Part shown: positions 24,451-33,029 of the stretch, one piece after another | How the letters are laid out: the number at the start of each line of letters is the position of its first letter | How positions within the stretch are numbered: the first letter of the stretch is position 1 | Source: AC-32 sp963719275 | GTDB taxonomy: Bacteria > Actinomycetota > Thermoleophilia > Gaiellales > Gaiellaceae | Assembly: GCA_963719275.1 (NCBI GenBank) | Contig: CAVRBT010000008.1 | Coordinates: 1-64,000, forward strand | Length of the DNA: 64,000 bases | Reading direction: 5' to 3' | Position numbers and translations under genes: made by a program | Notes under the pieces: model-generated | Databases searched by the model: none | Seen by the model: only the letters and a program-made list of their open reading frames with translations | Told to the model about the DNA's origin: nothing

Positions 24451-25950
24451 TTAGGCCGCCAGGTCGAGCGCTGGCTCTTCGTCGACGACCACGGCGGTGG
24501 TCTCACGGCTGTTGGGCGTCAGGAGGGCCACGACGGTTGCCGCAAGGACGATGAACGCGCCGACCAGGAGTGCGCGCTGGTAGCCATGGGTCGCGGCCTG
24601 ACTGAGGCCGTCGCTGGTGCTCAAGACCGACTTCGTCTGTGCGGTGGCGACCGCTGAGAGGATCGCCAGCCCGAGCGCGGCGCCCAGCTGCTGGCCGGTG
24701 TTGAGCAGCCCCGCGGCGAAGCCGGCCTCGTCCTGGTCGACGCCCGCGTTGGCCGCAGTGGTCAGACCGGTGAAGACGCCACCCATCCCGATCGACACGG
24801 TTAGCAGGCCGGGCAGGATGTTCGACAGGTAGGAGCCGTCGAGCGGGATCCGCGACAGCCAGTAGAGGCCGGCGGCTGAGATCACGGTGCCGAGCACGAC
24901 AACCGGCTTGGTGCCGATGCGCGCGAACAGCTGCGAGCAGATGCTGGCGGCGATGATGAATCCGCCCGTCAGCGGCAGGTAGGCGACGCCGGTCTGGATC
25001 GGCGAGTAGCCGAGCACGGTCTGCATGTAGAGCGTGAGGAAGAAGAACATCGGCAGGAAGCCGGCGATCGCCACCAGCTGGGTGGCGTCGGCGGCGGCGA
25101 CTCCCTTGACCTTCAGGATCGAGAGCGGGACGAGCGGGTTGCGCACGCGCAGCTCGTTGAACGCGAACCCGGCCAGGAGCACTGCGGAGCCGGCGAGTCC
25201 GGCGACCGTGCGCCCCGCGCTCCAGCCGACGTCGGGCGCCTTCACCAGCGTGTAGACGAGCAGCAGCATCCCGCCGGTCACGAGCAGGGCGCCGAGGGCA
25301 TCGAAGTTCGCGAGCCGGCCGGCGCGTATGCGCTCGCGCTGGAGCAGGGCGAAGGCGCCTAGGAGCGCGACCGCGCTGAACGGGACGTTGATGAACAGCA
25401 CCCAGCGCCAGCCGGGCCCTTCCGTCAGCAGGCCACCGAAGAGGACACCGGCGGCGCCACCGATCCCGGAGACGGCCGCCCAGACGCCGAGCGCGGTGTT
25501 GCGGTCATGCGTACTGCGAAACGTGCTCGTCAGCGTGGAGAGGGCGGCTGGAGACATCATCGCTGCCCCGACTCCCTGGGCAAAGCGGGCGCCGACGAGC
25601 AGCGAGCTGGTGTGGGCGAGACCGCCGAGCAACGACGAGCCGGCGAAGACGACCAGGCCGGTGATCAGAACGCTGCGGCGACCGAGCAGGTCGGCCATGC
25701 GGCCGCCGAGGAGCAAGAAGCCGCCGTAGGTGAGGATGTAACCGTTGACGACCCACAGCAGGCTCTGCTGGCTGAAGCCGAGGTCGCTTTTGATCGACGG
25801 CAGCGCGATGTTGAGGATCGAGGCGTCAAGGATGTCCATGAACTGGACGACGCTGAGCAGGAGCAGGATGGCGACGCCGCGCCGCGAGGACAGCGACGAC
25901 TCCTCCGATGCTGCCTCGGGTACGAGTGCTGGATAGGGCTCTGCATTCAT
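24451..25950 (-). CDS. DHA2-type MFS transporter
   Basis: A 499-residue MFS protein with about 14 TM segments. FMDILDASILNIALPSIKSD is the TM1 motif of EmrB/QacA transporters. GGRMADLLGRRSVLITG is the loop 2-3 motif, and GVLFGGLLTEGPGWRWVLFI is TM5 motif C. It would export drugs or other toxic organics with proton antiport. It follows the small gene at 25996-26223 by 45 bases on the same strand, so the two probably form an operon, ending at the hairpin at 24413. Confidence 0.9.
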   Translation of the reverse strand: MNAEPYPALVPEAASEESSLSSRRGVAILLLLSVVQFMDILDASILNIALPSIKSDLGFSQQSLLWVVNGYILTYGGFLLLGGRMADLLGRRSVLITGLVVFAGSSLLGGLAHTSSLLVGARFAQGVGAAMMSPAALSTLTSTFRSTHDRNTALGVWAAVSGIGGAAGVLFGGLLTEGPGWRWVLFINVPFSAVALLGAFALLQRERIRAGRLANFDALGALLVTGGMLLLVYTLVKAPDVGWSAGRTVAGLAGSAVLLAGFAFNELRVRNPLVPLSILKVKGVAAADATQLVAIAGFLPMFFFLTLYMQTVLGYSPIQTGVAYLPLTGGFIIAASICSQLFARIGTKPVVVLGTVISAAGLYWLSRIPLDGSYLSNILPGLLTVSIGMGGVFTGLTTAANAGVDQDEAGFAAGLLNTGQQLGAALGLAILSAVATAQTKSVLSTSDGLSQAATHGYQRALLVGAFIVLAATVVALLTPNSRETTAVVVDEEPALDLAA

Positions 25951-25995
25951 GGGTTGGGTCCTCCCTTTCCTGTAATGCCGGCGCCGCGTGCGGGA

Positions 25996-26223
25996 TCACG
26001 CCGCGCGGCGCTTGCCGTTGAGCGCGGCTCTCGCGGCCGAGAACGGGTGGTGGAAAGCCTCGATCGCCTCCCTCCCGGTCGTCGGGTGGAGAACGAAGCG
26101 GGCTCCGTCGCGCTCGTCCACGACTTCGACCCGGAACTCGTCCTCGAGCAGTCCGCGGTTCCAGAACAGGTCGACGACGACGCCGTTGGTCTCGCGGTGT
26201 CCGAAGTGCTCTGCGGTCGACAT
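25996..26223 (-). CDS. Small conserved-looking protein upstream of MFS gene
   Basis: A 75-residue soluble protein containing VVVDLFWNRGLLEDEFRVEV and FHHPFSAARAALN. I do not recognise a family. The composition is that of a real protein, and the start is preceded by a GGAGGTGAGC sequence. It lies just upstream of the MFS gene and shares its promoter region, including the shared upstream element at 26309. Confidence 0.65.
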   Translation of the reverse strand: MSTAEHFGHRETNGVVVDLFWNRGLLEDEFRVEVVDERDGARFVLHPTTGREAIEAFHHPFSAARAALNGKRRAA

Positions 26224-26308
26224 TGCTCACCTCCAGTCGTGTTGGGTCTTGCTCCCTTTCGAGGCTGCCGGAGGCTGTCTGCGTGGCGCGTACGGCGCGC
26301 AGGTTTTC

Positions 26309-26349
26309 GCGGGTGCGGATTACCGCACCTTCGAAAGTCGGCTAGCCCG
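26309..26349 (-). promoter_or_regulatory. Shared upstream element, copy 2 (between divergent genes)
   Basis: In the direction of the small gene and MFS it reads GTGCGGTAATCCGCACCC then GCGAAAA, 86-107 bases before the start. It also contains CTAGCCG as in copy 1. GTGCGGTAATCCGCAC is itself an inverted repeat (GTGCGG / CCGCAC). It could also act on the divergent MMPL operon. Confidence 0.55.
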
Positions 26350-26415
26350 ATGCGCCTGAAGCTGCCCGCTTGGCAGCCTGGGTCTCGTGATGGGGACTAA
26401 AGGTCAGGAGGCGAG

Positions 26416-28644
26416 ATGAACCTCAATATCGCTGCGCGCGCCGGGCGTTGGAGTGCCGGCCACTGGAAGACGGCCGTTTCCGCCTGGCTCGCGTTCTGCG
26501 TCGTCGCGGTCGCGCTGGGCGCGGTCGCGGGGACGAAGATGCTCAAGCAGGCCGACACCGCTGCCGGCGGCACGAAGAAGGCCGAGCAGATCCTGCGCGA
26601 TGCGGGCTTCCAGAACCAGGCCGGCGAGAGCGTTCTGGTCCAGTCGAAGACGCTGACGCTCGCCGATCCGGGCTTCCGCGCGACTGTCGCAGACGTTGCG
26701 GGCGCAGTCGCGGCGCTGTCGCAGGTGCAGCGGGTGCGGTCGCCGCTCGACCCGAAGAACGCGGGTCAGGTGGCGAGAGGCCGCCACTCGGCGCTCGTCC
26801 AGTTCGAGATCCGCGGCGACCCGGACAAGGCCGACAAGAAGATCCAGCCGGTCCTCGACGCGGTGGATCGTGTCCAGCAGAGCCACTCGCGCTTCACGGT
26901 CGCCGAGTTCGGCTACGCGAGCGCGAACCACGAGCTGAACGACACACTGAACAAGGACTTCCAGCGGGCGGAGTACTCCTCGCTGCCGGTGACGCTCGCG
27001 ATCATGCTCGTCGCGTTCGGCGCGCTCGTCGCTGCCGGGCTGCCGGTGCTGCTCGCCTTCTCGGGCGTACTCGCGACGATCGGGCTCTCGTCGGTCGCCA
27101 GCCACGTCGTCGCGGCCGGCGATGCGACCAAGTCGGTGATCCTGCTGATCGGAATGGCAGTCGGAGTCGACTACTCGCTCTTCTACCTGCGCCGCGAACG
27201 AGAGGAACGGGCGCGTGGGCTCTCGCCGCGCGAAGCGCTGCTGAAGACCGCAAGCACCTCCGGCCACGCTGTCTTCATCTCGGGGCTGACGGTGCTGATC
27301 GCGATGGCCGGGATGCTCTTCACCGGCAACGCCGTGTTCACCTCGATTGCGGTCGGCGCGATGCTGATGGTGGCGGTGGCGCTGATCGGCTCGCTGTCGG
27401 TTCTCCCCGCGCTGCTCGGGAAGCTCGGGCACCGGGTCGACAAGGGGCGGATTCCGCTGCTCCGGCGGCGCGGCGACGGCGAGTCGCGGCTCTGGGGCTT
27501 CGTCCTCGACCGGGTGCTGCGTCGCCCGGCGCTCGCGGCGCTGCTGTCGGGAGGAGCGCTGCTCGCGCTCGCGGTGCCGACGTTGACCTTGCACACACAG
27601 CTGCCGAGCTTCACCGACCTGCCGAAGTCGCTGCCGATCGTCCGAACCTACGACGAGATTCAGCGGGCCTTCCCCGGCGCTCAGACGCCAGCGAAGGTCG
27701 TCGTCGCCGCGCAGGACGTCACCTCGCCGCAGGTCCAGCACGCGATCGCCGACCTGAAGCGTCGCGCGCTCGCGAGCGGCCAGATGTTCCAGCCGGTCTC
27801 GACCGAGATCAACCCCGGTCACACCGTCGAGACCGTCTCGCTCTCGCTCGCAGGCGACGGATCGAACGGGACCTCCGTTGCAGCCCTGCACACGCTCCGC
27901 GATCGCGTCATCCCCGCGAGCGTCGGCGGGATCCCCGGAGTCGAGACAGCCGTCACAGGGCAAACAGCGGGCACCCACGACTTCAACCAGCAGATGAAGT
28001 CGCACGCGCCGTTCGTGTTCGCGTTCGTGCTCGCGCTCTGCTTCGTGCTCCTGCTGGTGACCTTCCGCTCGATCGTGATCCCGCTCAAGGCGGTGGTGCT
28101 GAACCTGCTCTCGGTCGGCGCGGCCTACGGCCTGATGGTGCTCGTCTTCCAGCACAGCTGGGCAGAGGGAATCCTCGGCTTCCACTCGAACGGCGCGATC
28201 ACGTCGTGGCTGCCGCTGTTCATGTTCGTGATCCTGTTCGGGCTCTCGATGGACTACCACGTCTTCATCCTCAGCCGGATCAAAGAGCTCGTCGACGAGG
28301 GGATGCCGACCGAGCAGGCCGTCGCCACCGGGATCAAGCGCACTGCGGGGACGGTGACGAGCGCCGCGGTCGTGATGGTGGCCGTGTTCGCGATCTTCGT
28401 CACCCTGCGGACGCTCGACATCAAGCAGATGGGCTTCGGCCTCGCGGCGGCGATCCTGATCGACGCAACCGTCGTCCGGGCGGTGCTGCTGCCGGCGGTG
28501 ATGAAGCTGCTCGGCGACTGGAACTGGTACCTGCCCCGCTGGCTCGAGTGGCTGCCACGGTTCGACTCCAAGCGAGAGTCGGCCGAGCGCTCACACGACC
28601 GGAAGCCTCCGACAGAGGCCGCGCCTGCATTGGAGTACGAGTAA
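26416..28644 (+). CDS. MMPL-family transporter
   Basis: A 742-residue RND-type MMPL protein. It has an N-terminal TM, a first porter domain, a TM bundle with VGVDYSLFYLRREREERARG (the GxDY motif of the proton relay), a second porter domain, and a second bundle with LFGLSMDYHVFILSRIKELV. It would export lipids or hydrophobic compounds across the inner membrane. The ATG at 26416 follows AGGAGG at 26405. It heads an operon with receiver, sensor kinase, cyclase and response regulator genes. Fragment 16664-17214 is a close paralogue. Confidence 0.92.
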   Translation: MNLNIAARAGRWSAGHWKTAVSAWLAFCVVAVALGAVAGTKMLKQADTAAGGTKKAEQILRDAGFQNQAGESVLVQSKTLTLADPGFRATVADVAGAVAALSQVQRVRSPLDPKNAGQVARGRHSALVQFEIRGDPDKADKKIQPVLDAVDRVQQSHSRFTVAEFGYASANHELNDTLNKDFQRAEYSSLPVTLAIMLVAFGALVAAGLPVLLAFSGVLATIGLSSVASHVVAAGDATKSVILLIGMAVGVDYSLFYLRREREERARGLSPREALLKTASTSGHAVFISGLTVLIAMAGMLFTGNAVFTSIAVGAMLMVAVALIGSLSVLPALLGKLGHRVDKGRIPLLRRRGDGESRLWGFVLDRVLRRPALAALLSGGALLALAVPTLTLHTQLPSFTDLPKSLPIVRTYDEIQRAFPGAQTPAKVVVAAQDVTSPQVQHAIADLKRRALASGQMFQPVSTEINPGHTVETVSLSLAGDGSNGTSVAALHTLRDRVIPASVGGIPGVETAVTGQTAGTHDFNQQMKSHAPFVFAFVLALCFVLLLVTFRSIVIPLKAVVLNLLSVGAAYGLMVLVFQHSWAEGILGFHSNGAITSWLPLFMFVILFGLSMDYHVFILSRIKELVDEGMPTEQAVATGIKRTAGTVTSAAVVMVAVFAIFVTLRTLDIKQMGFGLAAAILIDATVVRAVLLPAVMKLLGDWNWYLPRWLEWLPRFDSKRESAERSHDRKPPTEAAPALEYE

Positions 28645-28665
28645 TCTCCCCGAGGGGGTTGAAGA

Positions 28666-29058
28666 ATGAGACCAGAGCACGAGGAGCTGCTCGAGAAGGT
28701 CCGACCGCCGCGGCGCGTGCTGGTCGTGGACGACCATCCGAGCTTCCGCCGCTGCGCCCATAGGCTGCTCACTGCGGAGGGATTCGAGGTCGTCGGCGAG
28801 GCCGAAGACGGCGCGACCGCCGTGTCCCTTGCAGGCGAGCTCGCGCCGGACTTCGTCCTGCTCGACATCCAGCTCCCGGACATCGATGGCTTCGAGGTCG
28901 CGGCCCGCCTGCTCGAGCGCGAGCCCGGGTTGCCGATCGTGCTCGTCTCCAGCCGCGATCGTGCCGACTACGGACCGCGGATCGAGGCCAGCGGAGCCCG
29001 CGGGTTCGTCGCCAAGGCTGACTTCTCTGCCGTAGCGCTCGAGAGGGTGCTCGCGTGA
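28666..29058 (+). CDS. Single-domain response regulator (receiver only)
   Basis: A 130-residue stand-alone receiver. VLVVDDHPSFRRCAHRLL has the acidic pocket, LLDIQLPDIDGFEVA the phospho-Asp (about residue 67), LVSSRDR the Ser/Thr and FVAKADF the Lys. There is no output domain. It lies 21 bases after the MMPL gene, with GGGGGTTGAAG upstream, and overlaps the kinase start by 4 bases. It probably acts as a phosphate sink or as a partner of the kinase encoded next. Confidence 0.9.
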   Translation: MRPEHEELLEKVRPPRRVLVVDDHPSFRRCAHRLLTAEGFEVVGEAEDGATAVSLAGELAPDFVLLDIQLPDIDGFEVAARLLEREPGLPIVLVSSRDRADYGPRIEASGARGFVAKADFSAVALERVLA

Positions 29059-31730
29059 GCGAACAGGCCTCGTCGGCAGTCGCACCCGAGCCGCTGGGCC
29101 GCGCGCGTGACGGACCCTGGCGGCTGTCGGCCCCCGGTGCCTTCGCGCTGGCGGCGGCCGCGCTCGCGGCAACTGCCGGCGCGGTCTCCATGACCGCCGT
29201 CAGCCGGCACGCGCCGCACCCCACTGGCCACGCACTCCTGAGCGTGGTGGTCTGCGTGTCGTTCGTCGGTGCCGGCCTCCTCGCTCTTCGCCGGCCGCCC
29301 TACGTCCGCTTCGGCGTGCTGCTCGCCGCCGTCGGCTTCTCATCGCTGCTCGGAGCGCTCCACGATGCGAACGGCGCGATCCCCTACACCATCGGCGTGC
29401 TGACCTCGAACCTGGTCTTCGCCGTGCTGGTCTACGCGCTGCTTGCCTTCCCCTACGGCCGGCTCGGCTCGCGGACGAACCGGCTCCTGGTGCTCGTCGC
29501 GTTCGTCGACGTGCTGGCGTTGCAGACGGTCGCAGTGCTCTTCGACCCACTCACACGCTGGCACAGCGCCCATCCGCGCAACGTCGCCTTGGTCGACTCG
29601 CATGCGTCCCTTGCGACCGCCCTCGAGGAGCTCGAAGCGGCGGTTGCGATCGGCGTCGTGGTCGCGGTGGCAGCCGTGCTCGTTCAGCGCATGCGCTTGG
29701 AGACTGCGCTGGCACGACGGCAGCTCGTTCCGGTGCTCGTCGGAGGCGTGTTCGCGCTGCTCGCGTTCGCGATCGGACTGGTCTTTGCCCCGATCTCGTC
29801 GGAAGCCGCGGTCGTCGGCATCGGCCTGGGGCTGTTGGCTTCGCTCGCTCTCCCCGCGGCGTTTGTCCTCGTTCTGCTGAAGGGGCGCCTGTCGCGCGCC
29901 GCCGTCGGCGAGCTGCTCGTCGAGCTGCGCGAGGGTTCGGCGGCGCCCGGACTCGAGGACGCGCTCCGGCGAGCACTCGGCGATCCATCGCTCCGGCTCG
30001 CCCGAAGAACGCCGGACGGCAGCTACCGTGACGGCGGCGGCCGTGCGGTCTCGCTTCGGTCCCCCGACTGTGGCGTCCCGACGCTGATCGAGCACCAGGG
30101 CGAGCCGGTCGGCATGCTCGTTCACGATCCGTCGCTGAGGCTCCGCCCGGAGCTGCTCGAGGCGGTCAGCGCCGCGGCCGGTTTCGCGCTCGCGAGCGAG
30201 CGCGCTCTCGAGACCGTCCAGCGGGTCGAAGAGCGCAACCGTGCGCTCCTCGACGCGATCCCCGATCCCATGGTCGTAGCGACCAGCGACGGCACCGTAC
30301 TCGACGTGCGCGCGGACGACCCGACGGCACTGCTTACCCCGCCCGACGAGATGATCGGCCGCAAGGTACGAGACTTCATGCCGCGGGACATCGCCGAACC
30401 GCTCCGCGCCTGCATCGCGCGAGCGCTCGAGACGGGCCGGATGAGCTCAGTCGAGTACGAGCTCGAGATCGACGGCGTTCTGCGTTGCTTTGAGGTGCGC
30501 ATGGTGCCGAGCGGCGCAGACGAGATCGTCTCGATCAGGCGCGAATTCACCGAGCAGCGGCGCGCCCAGGCCGAGCAGCGGCGGCTGGCGGAGGAGCAGG
30601 CGGCGCTGCGCAGGGTGGCGACGCTCGTAGCCGGGAATCCACCGCCGGAGCGAGTCTTCCAGGCGGTCACCGAGGAGGTGGCCCGGCTGCTCGGGATTCA
30701 CGAGGCCGTGCTCGAGCGCTTCGCGGACGCCGATACAGCAGCGGTCGTCGGCCGCTACGGCGAGCGGGTAGAAGGCGGGTTCGCGCTCGGGACGGTCATC
30801 CCGGTCGAAGAGGGTTTCGCGGCCTGGCATGTTCGCCGGACCGGAGCGGCGGCGCACGTGGACAGCTACGACCACTTCGAGGGAGAGCTCGCCACGCGGG
30901 TGCGCTCGCTCGGCATCCGCTCGACCGTCGCGGTTCCGATTACGGTCGCGGGCAACATCTGGGGAGCGCTGATCGCAGCCTCGACGGCTGACGAGTCCCT
31001 GCCGCCGGATACGGAGCGGCGGCTGCAGGAGTTCGCGGAGCTCGTCGGGCTTGCAGTCGCAAGCGCGCAGGCGCGGGAAGAAGTCGCGGCCTCGCGCCTC
31101 CGCATGGTCGAGGCCGGCGACGCCGAGCGGCGCCGCCTCGAGCGCAACCTGCACGACGGCGCCCAGCAGCGGCTCGTGGCCCTGTCAGTCGGTCTGCGAC
31201 TCGCCCAGGCAAAGATCGGGGACGCCCCGGAAGAGGCGGAGGAGCTTCTCGGCATTGCGAGCGAAGAAGTGTCGGAGACGCTGACCGAGCTGCGTGAGCT
31301 GGCGCAGGGGATTCACCCTGCCGTGCTGACCGAGCAGGGACTCGAGGCGGCACTGGAGGTCCTAGCCGCGCGCGCTCCGCTGCCCGTCGAGCTCGAGGTG
31401 CGCCTGCCGGAGCGACTGCCCGAGCCCATCGAGGCAACAGCCTATTACGTCGTGTCGGAGGCGCTTGTGAACGTCGTCAAGCACGCGGACGCCGACTCGG
31501 CACGTGTACACGCGGAACGCGCCGATATCCACGCACTGGTCGAGGTCGCTGACGACGGGGTTGGCGGAGCGGATCCAAGCGGCGGCTCGGGCCTCTGCGG
31601 TCTGCGCGACCGCGTCGAGGCACTCGACGGCAGGGTCCTGGTCGAGAGTCCCCCGGGACGGGGCACGCTCGTGCGGGCGGAGATGCCACTGCGCGGCCGC
31701 GGGGGCGACGGAGCCGCACGCGAGCCGTGA
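29055..31730 (+). CDS. Membrane sensor histidine kinase with PAS and GAF domains
   Basis: An 891-residue kinase from GTG 29055. Residues ~20-285 hold about eight TM segments. A PAS-like domain follows around 390-500 (ALLDAIPDPMVVATSDGTVL), then a GAF domain around 505-665 (STVAVPITVAGNIWGALIAA). The HisKA_3 domain has ERRRLERNLHDGAQQRLVAL (His near 698), and the HATPase domain has EALVNVVKHA, DDGVGGADPSGGSGL and GLCGLRDRV. It senses a membrane or small-molecule signal and phosphorylates LuxR-type regulators. It is coupled by 4-base overlaps to the receiver before it and the cyclase after it. Confidence 0.9.
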   Translation: MSEQASSAVAPEPLGRARDGPWRLSAPGAFALAAAALAATAGAVSMTAVSRHAPHPTGHALLSVVVCVSFVGAGLLALRRPPYVRFGVLLAAVGFSSLLGALHDANGAIPYTIGVLTSNLVFAVLVYALLAFPYGRLGSRTNRLLVLVAFVDVLALQTVAVLFDPLTRWHSAHPRNVALVDSHASLATALEELEAAVAIGVVVAVAAVLVQRMRLETALARRQLVPVLVGGVFALLAFAIGLVFAPISSEAAVVGIGLGLLASLALPAAFVLVLLKGRLSRAAVGELLVELREGSAAPGLEDALRRALGDPSLRLARRTPDGSYRDGGGRAVSLRSPDCGVPTLIEHQGEPVGMLVHDPSLRLRPELLEAVSAAAGFALASERALETVQRVEERNRALLDAIPDPMVVATSDGTVLDVRADDPTALLTPPDEMIGRKVRDFMPRDIAEPLRACIARALETGRMSSVEYELEIDGVLRCFEVRMVPSGADEIVSIRREFTEQRRAQAEQRRLAEEQAALRRVATLVAGNPPPERVFQAVTEEVARLLGIHEAVLERFADADTAAVVGRYGERVEGGFALGTVIPVEEGFAAWHVRRTGAAAHVDSYDHFEGELATRVRSLGIRSTVAVPITVAGNIWGALIAASTADESLPPDTERRLQEFAELVGLAVASAQAREEVAASRLRMVEAGDAERRRLERNLHDGAQQRLVALSVGLRLAQAKIGDAPEEAEELLGIASEEVSETLTELRELAQGIHPAVLTEQGLEAALEVLAARAPLPVELEVRLPERLPEPIEATAYYVVSEALVNVVKHADADSARVHAERADIHALVEVADDGVGGADPSGGSGLCGLRDRVEALDGRVLVESPPGRGTLVRAEMPLRGRGGDGAAREP

Positions 31731-32275
31731 CGCTCACCTTCTTCTTCAGCGACCTCGAAGACTCGAGCGGCCTCGCCGCCCGTCTCGGCGAGAGCTATCC
31801 GGGCGTGCTCGCCGTCGCCCGCGAGCTCCAGCGGCATGCCGTCGGCGAGGCCGGCGGAGGTGAGATCGACTGTCGCGGCGACGAGCTCTTCGCCGTCTTC
31901 GAACAACCCGCCGCGGCGGCGGCGGCGGCGCTCGAGGCACAGCAGGCGTTCGCGGCCCATGCCTGGCCTCCGGGGGAGCGCGTGCGGGTACGGATCGGCC
32001 TCCACAGCGGCGAGGCCGAGAGCTCCGGCGACGGCTATGTCGGCATCGACGTTCACCGCGCGTCGCGGATCTGCCAGGCCGGCCACGGCGGTCAGGTGCT
32101 CGCCTCGGCAACCACGGCGAGCGCGCTCGACGTCGACACGAGAGAGCTCGGCACGTTCGAGTTCAAAGGGCTGCGCGAGCCGGAACGGATCTTCCAGGTC
32201 ATGATCAACGGGCTGGAGTCGGAGTTCCCCCGCTGCGCGGCGTACGCGCGCACGATCACGTTCTACAGGCGGTGA
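31727..32275 (+). CDS. Stand-alone class III adenylate/guanylate cyclase domain
   Basis: A 182-residue protein from GTG 31727, overlapping the kinase stop. FFSDLEDSSGL aligns with the metal-binding FTDIEGST motif (Asp kept, Gly replaced by Asp). CRGDELFAVF supplies the second metal-site Asp. VGIDVHRASRICQAGHGGQV holds the transition-state Arg, and LGTFEFKGL is the usual final motif. It has no sensor or membrane domain. It would make cAMP or cGMP; activity is plausible but unproven given the Gly change. Its position between kinase and response regulator is unusual. Confidence 0.82.
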   Translation: MTLTFFFSDLEDSSGLAARLGESYPGVLAVARELQRHAVGEAGGGEIDCRGDELFAVFEQPAAAAAAALEAQQAFAAHAWPPGERVRVRIGLHSGEAESSGDGYVGIDVHRASRICQAGHGGQVLASATTASALDVDTRELGTFEFKGLREPERIFQVMINGLESEFPRCAAYARTITFYRR

Positions 32276-32907
32276 TCGCCGACGACTCCGCCCTTCTGAG
32301 AGAAGGTCTCGCGCGCCTGCTCGCCGAAGCCGACGTCGGCGTCGTCGGCCAGGCGAGGAACGCGGACGAGCTCTTGCTGAAGGTGCGCAGCTACCACCCG
32401 GACGTCGCCATAGTCGACATCCGCATGCCACCGACCCAGACAGACGAGGGAATCAGGGCGGCACGCGAGATCCGAGAGAAGTACCCGGAGACGGGCGTGC
32501 TCGTGCTTTCACAGCACGTCGCCCACACCTACGCCGTCGAGCTGCTCGGTGAGAGCGCCGAGGGGCTCGGCTACCTGCTCAAGGACCGCGTCTCCGACGT
32601 CGAGGAGTTCGTGGCCGCCGTCCGTCGCGTCGCGGAGGGCGGGTCGGCGCTCGACCCCCTAGTCGTCGCGGAGCTCGTGGGCCGCAACCGGCGGGACGAT
32701 CCCGTCCAGCGGCTCTCGCCGCGCGAGCGTGAGGTGCTCGAGCTCATGGCCGAAGGCCGCTCCAACCAGGCGATCGGTCAGCTGCTCTTCATCTCGCCGA
32801 GGGCGGTCGAGAAGCACGTGACCAACATCTTCAGCAAGCTCGGCCTCCCCGCAGCGCCCGAAGACCACCGGCGCGTGCTCGCCGTGCTCACCTTTCTCCG
32901 CTCGTAG
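32272..32907 (+). CDS. NarL/LuxR-type response regulator
   Basis: A 211-residue regulator from GTG 32272, with a 4-base overlap with the cyclase. The receiver has the phospho-Asp in IVDIRMPP (about residue 49) and the Lys in GYLLKDRV. The LuxR HTH reads LSPREREVLELMAEGRSNQA and SPRAVEKHVTNIFSKL. It is the probable DNA-binding output of the kinase at 29055. A partial copy of the gene lies at 23240-23345 next to another copy of the shared upstream element, making it the best candidate to bind that element. Confidence 0.9.
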   Translation: MIADDSALLREGLARLLAEADVGVVGQARNADELLLKVRSYHPDVAIVDIRMPPTQTDEGIRAAREIREKYPETGVLVLSQHVAHTYAVELLGESAEGLGYLLKDRVSDVEEFVAAVRRVAEGGSALDPLVVAELVGRNRRDDPVQRLSPREREVLELMAEGRSNQAIGQLLFISPRAVEKHVTNIFSKLGLPAAPEDHRRVLAVLTFLRS

Positions 32908-32923
32908 CCCACGTCAGCTGCGC

Positions 32924-32952
32924 GGAAGTTCGGCTAGCCGCACCCGCAAGAA
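32924..32952 (+). promoter_or_regulatory. Shared upstream element, copy 3
   Basis: AGTTCGGCTAGCCGCACCCG followed by CAAGAA lies about 85-100 bases before the MFS start at 33030. It differs from copy 1 at only two or three positions over 23 bases. Confidence 0.55.
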
Positions 32953-33029
32953 CAGGCACACCGTAGCCAGCCCGCGCACGGCGGAAGGCACCCTTGAGAA
33001 GCAGCCAGTAGCCGAAAGGAGTGAGCTCG

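Noticed and set aside
26404..28260. Long minus-strand open frame of 618 codons
   Set aside because: It is the antisense of the MMPL gene, with no family features.
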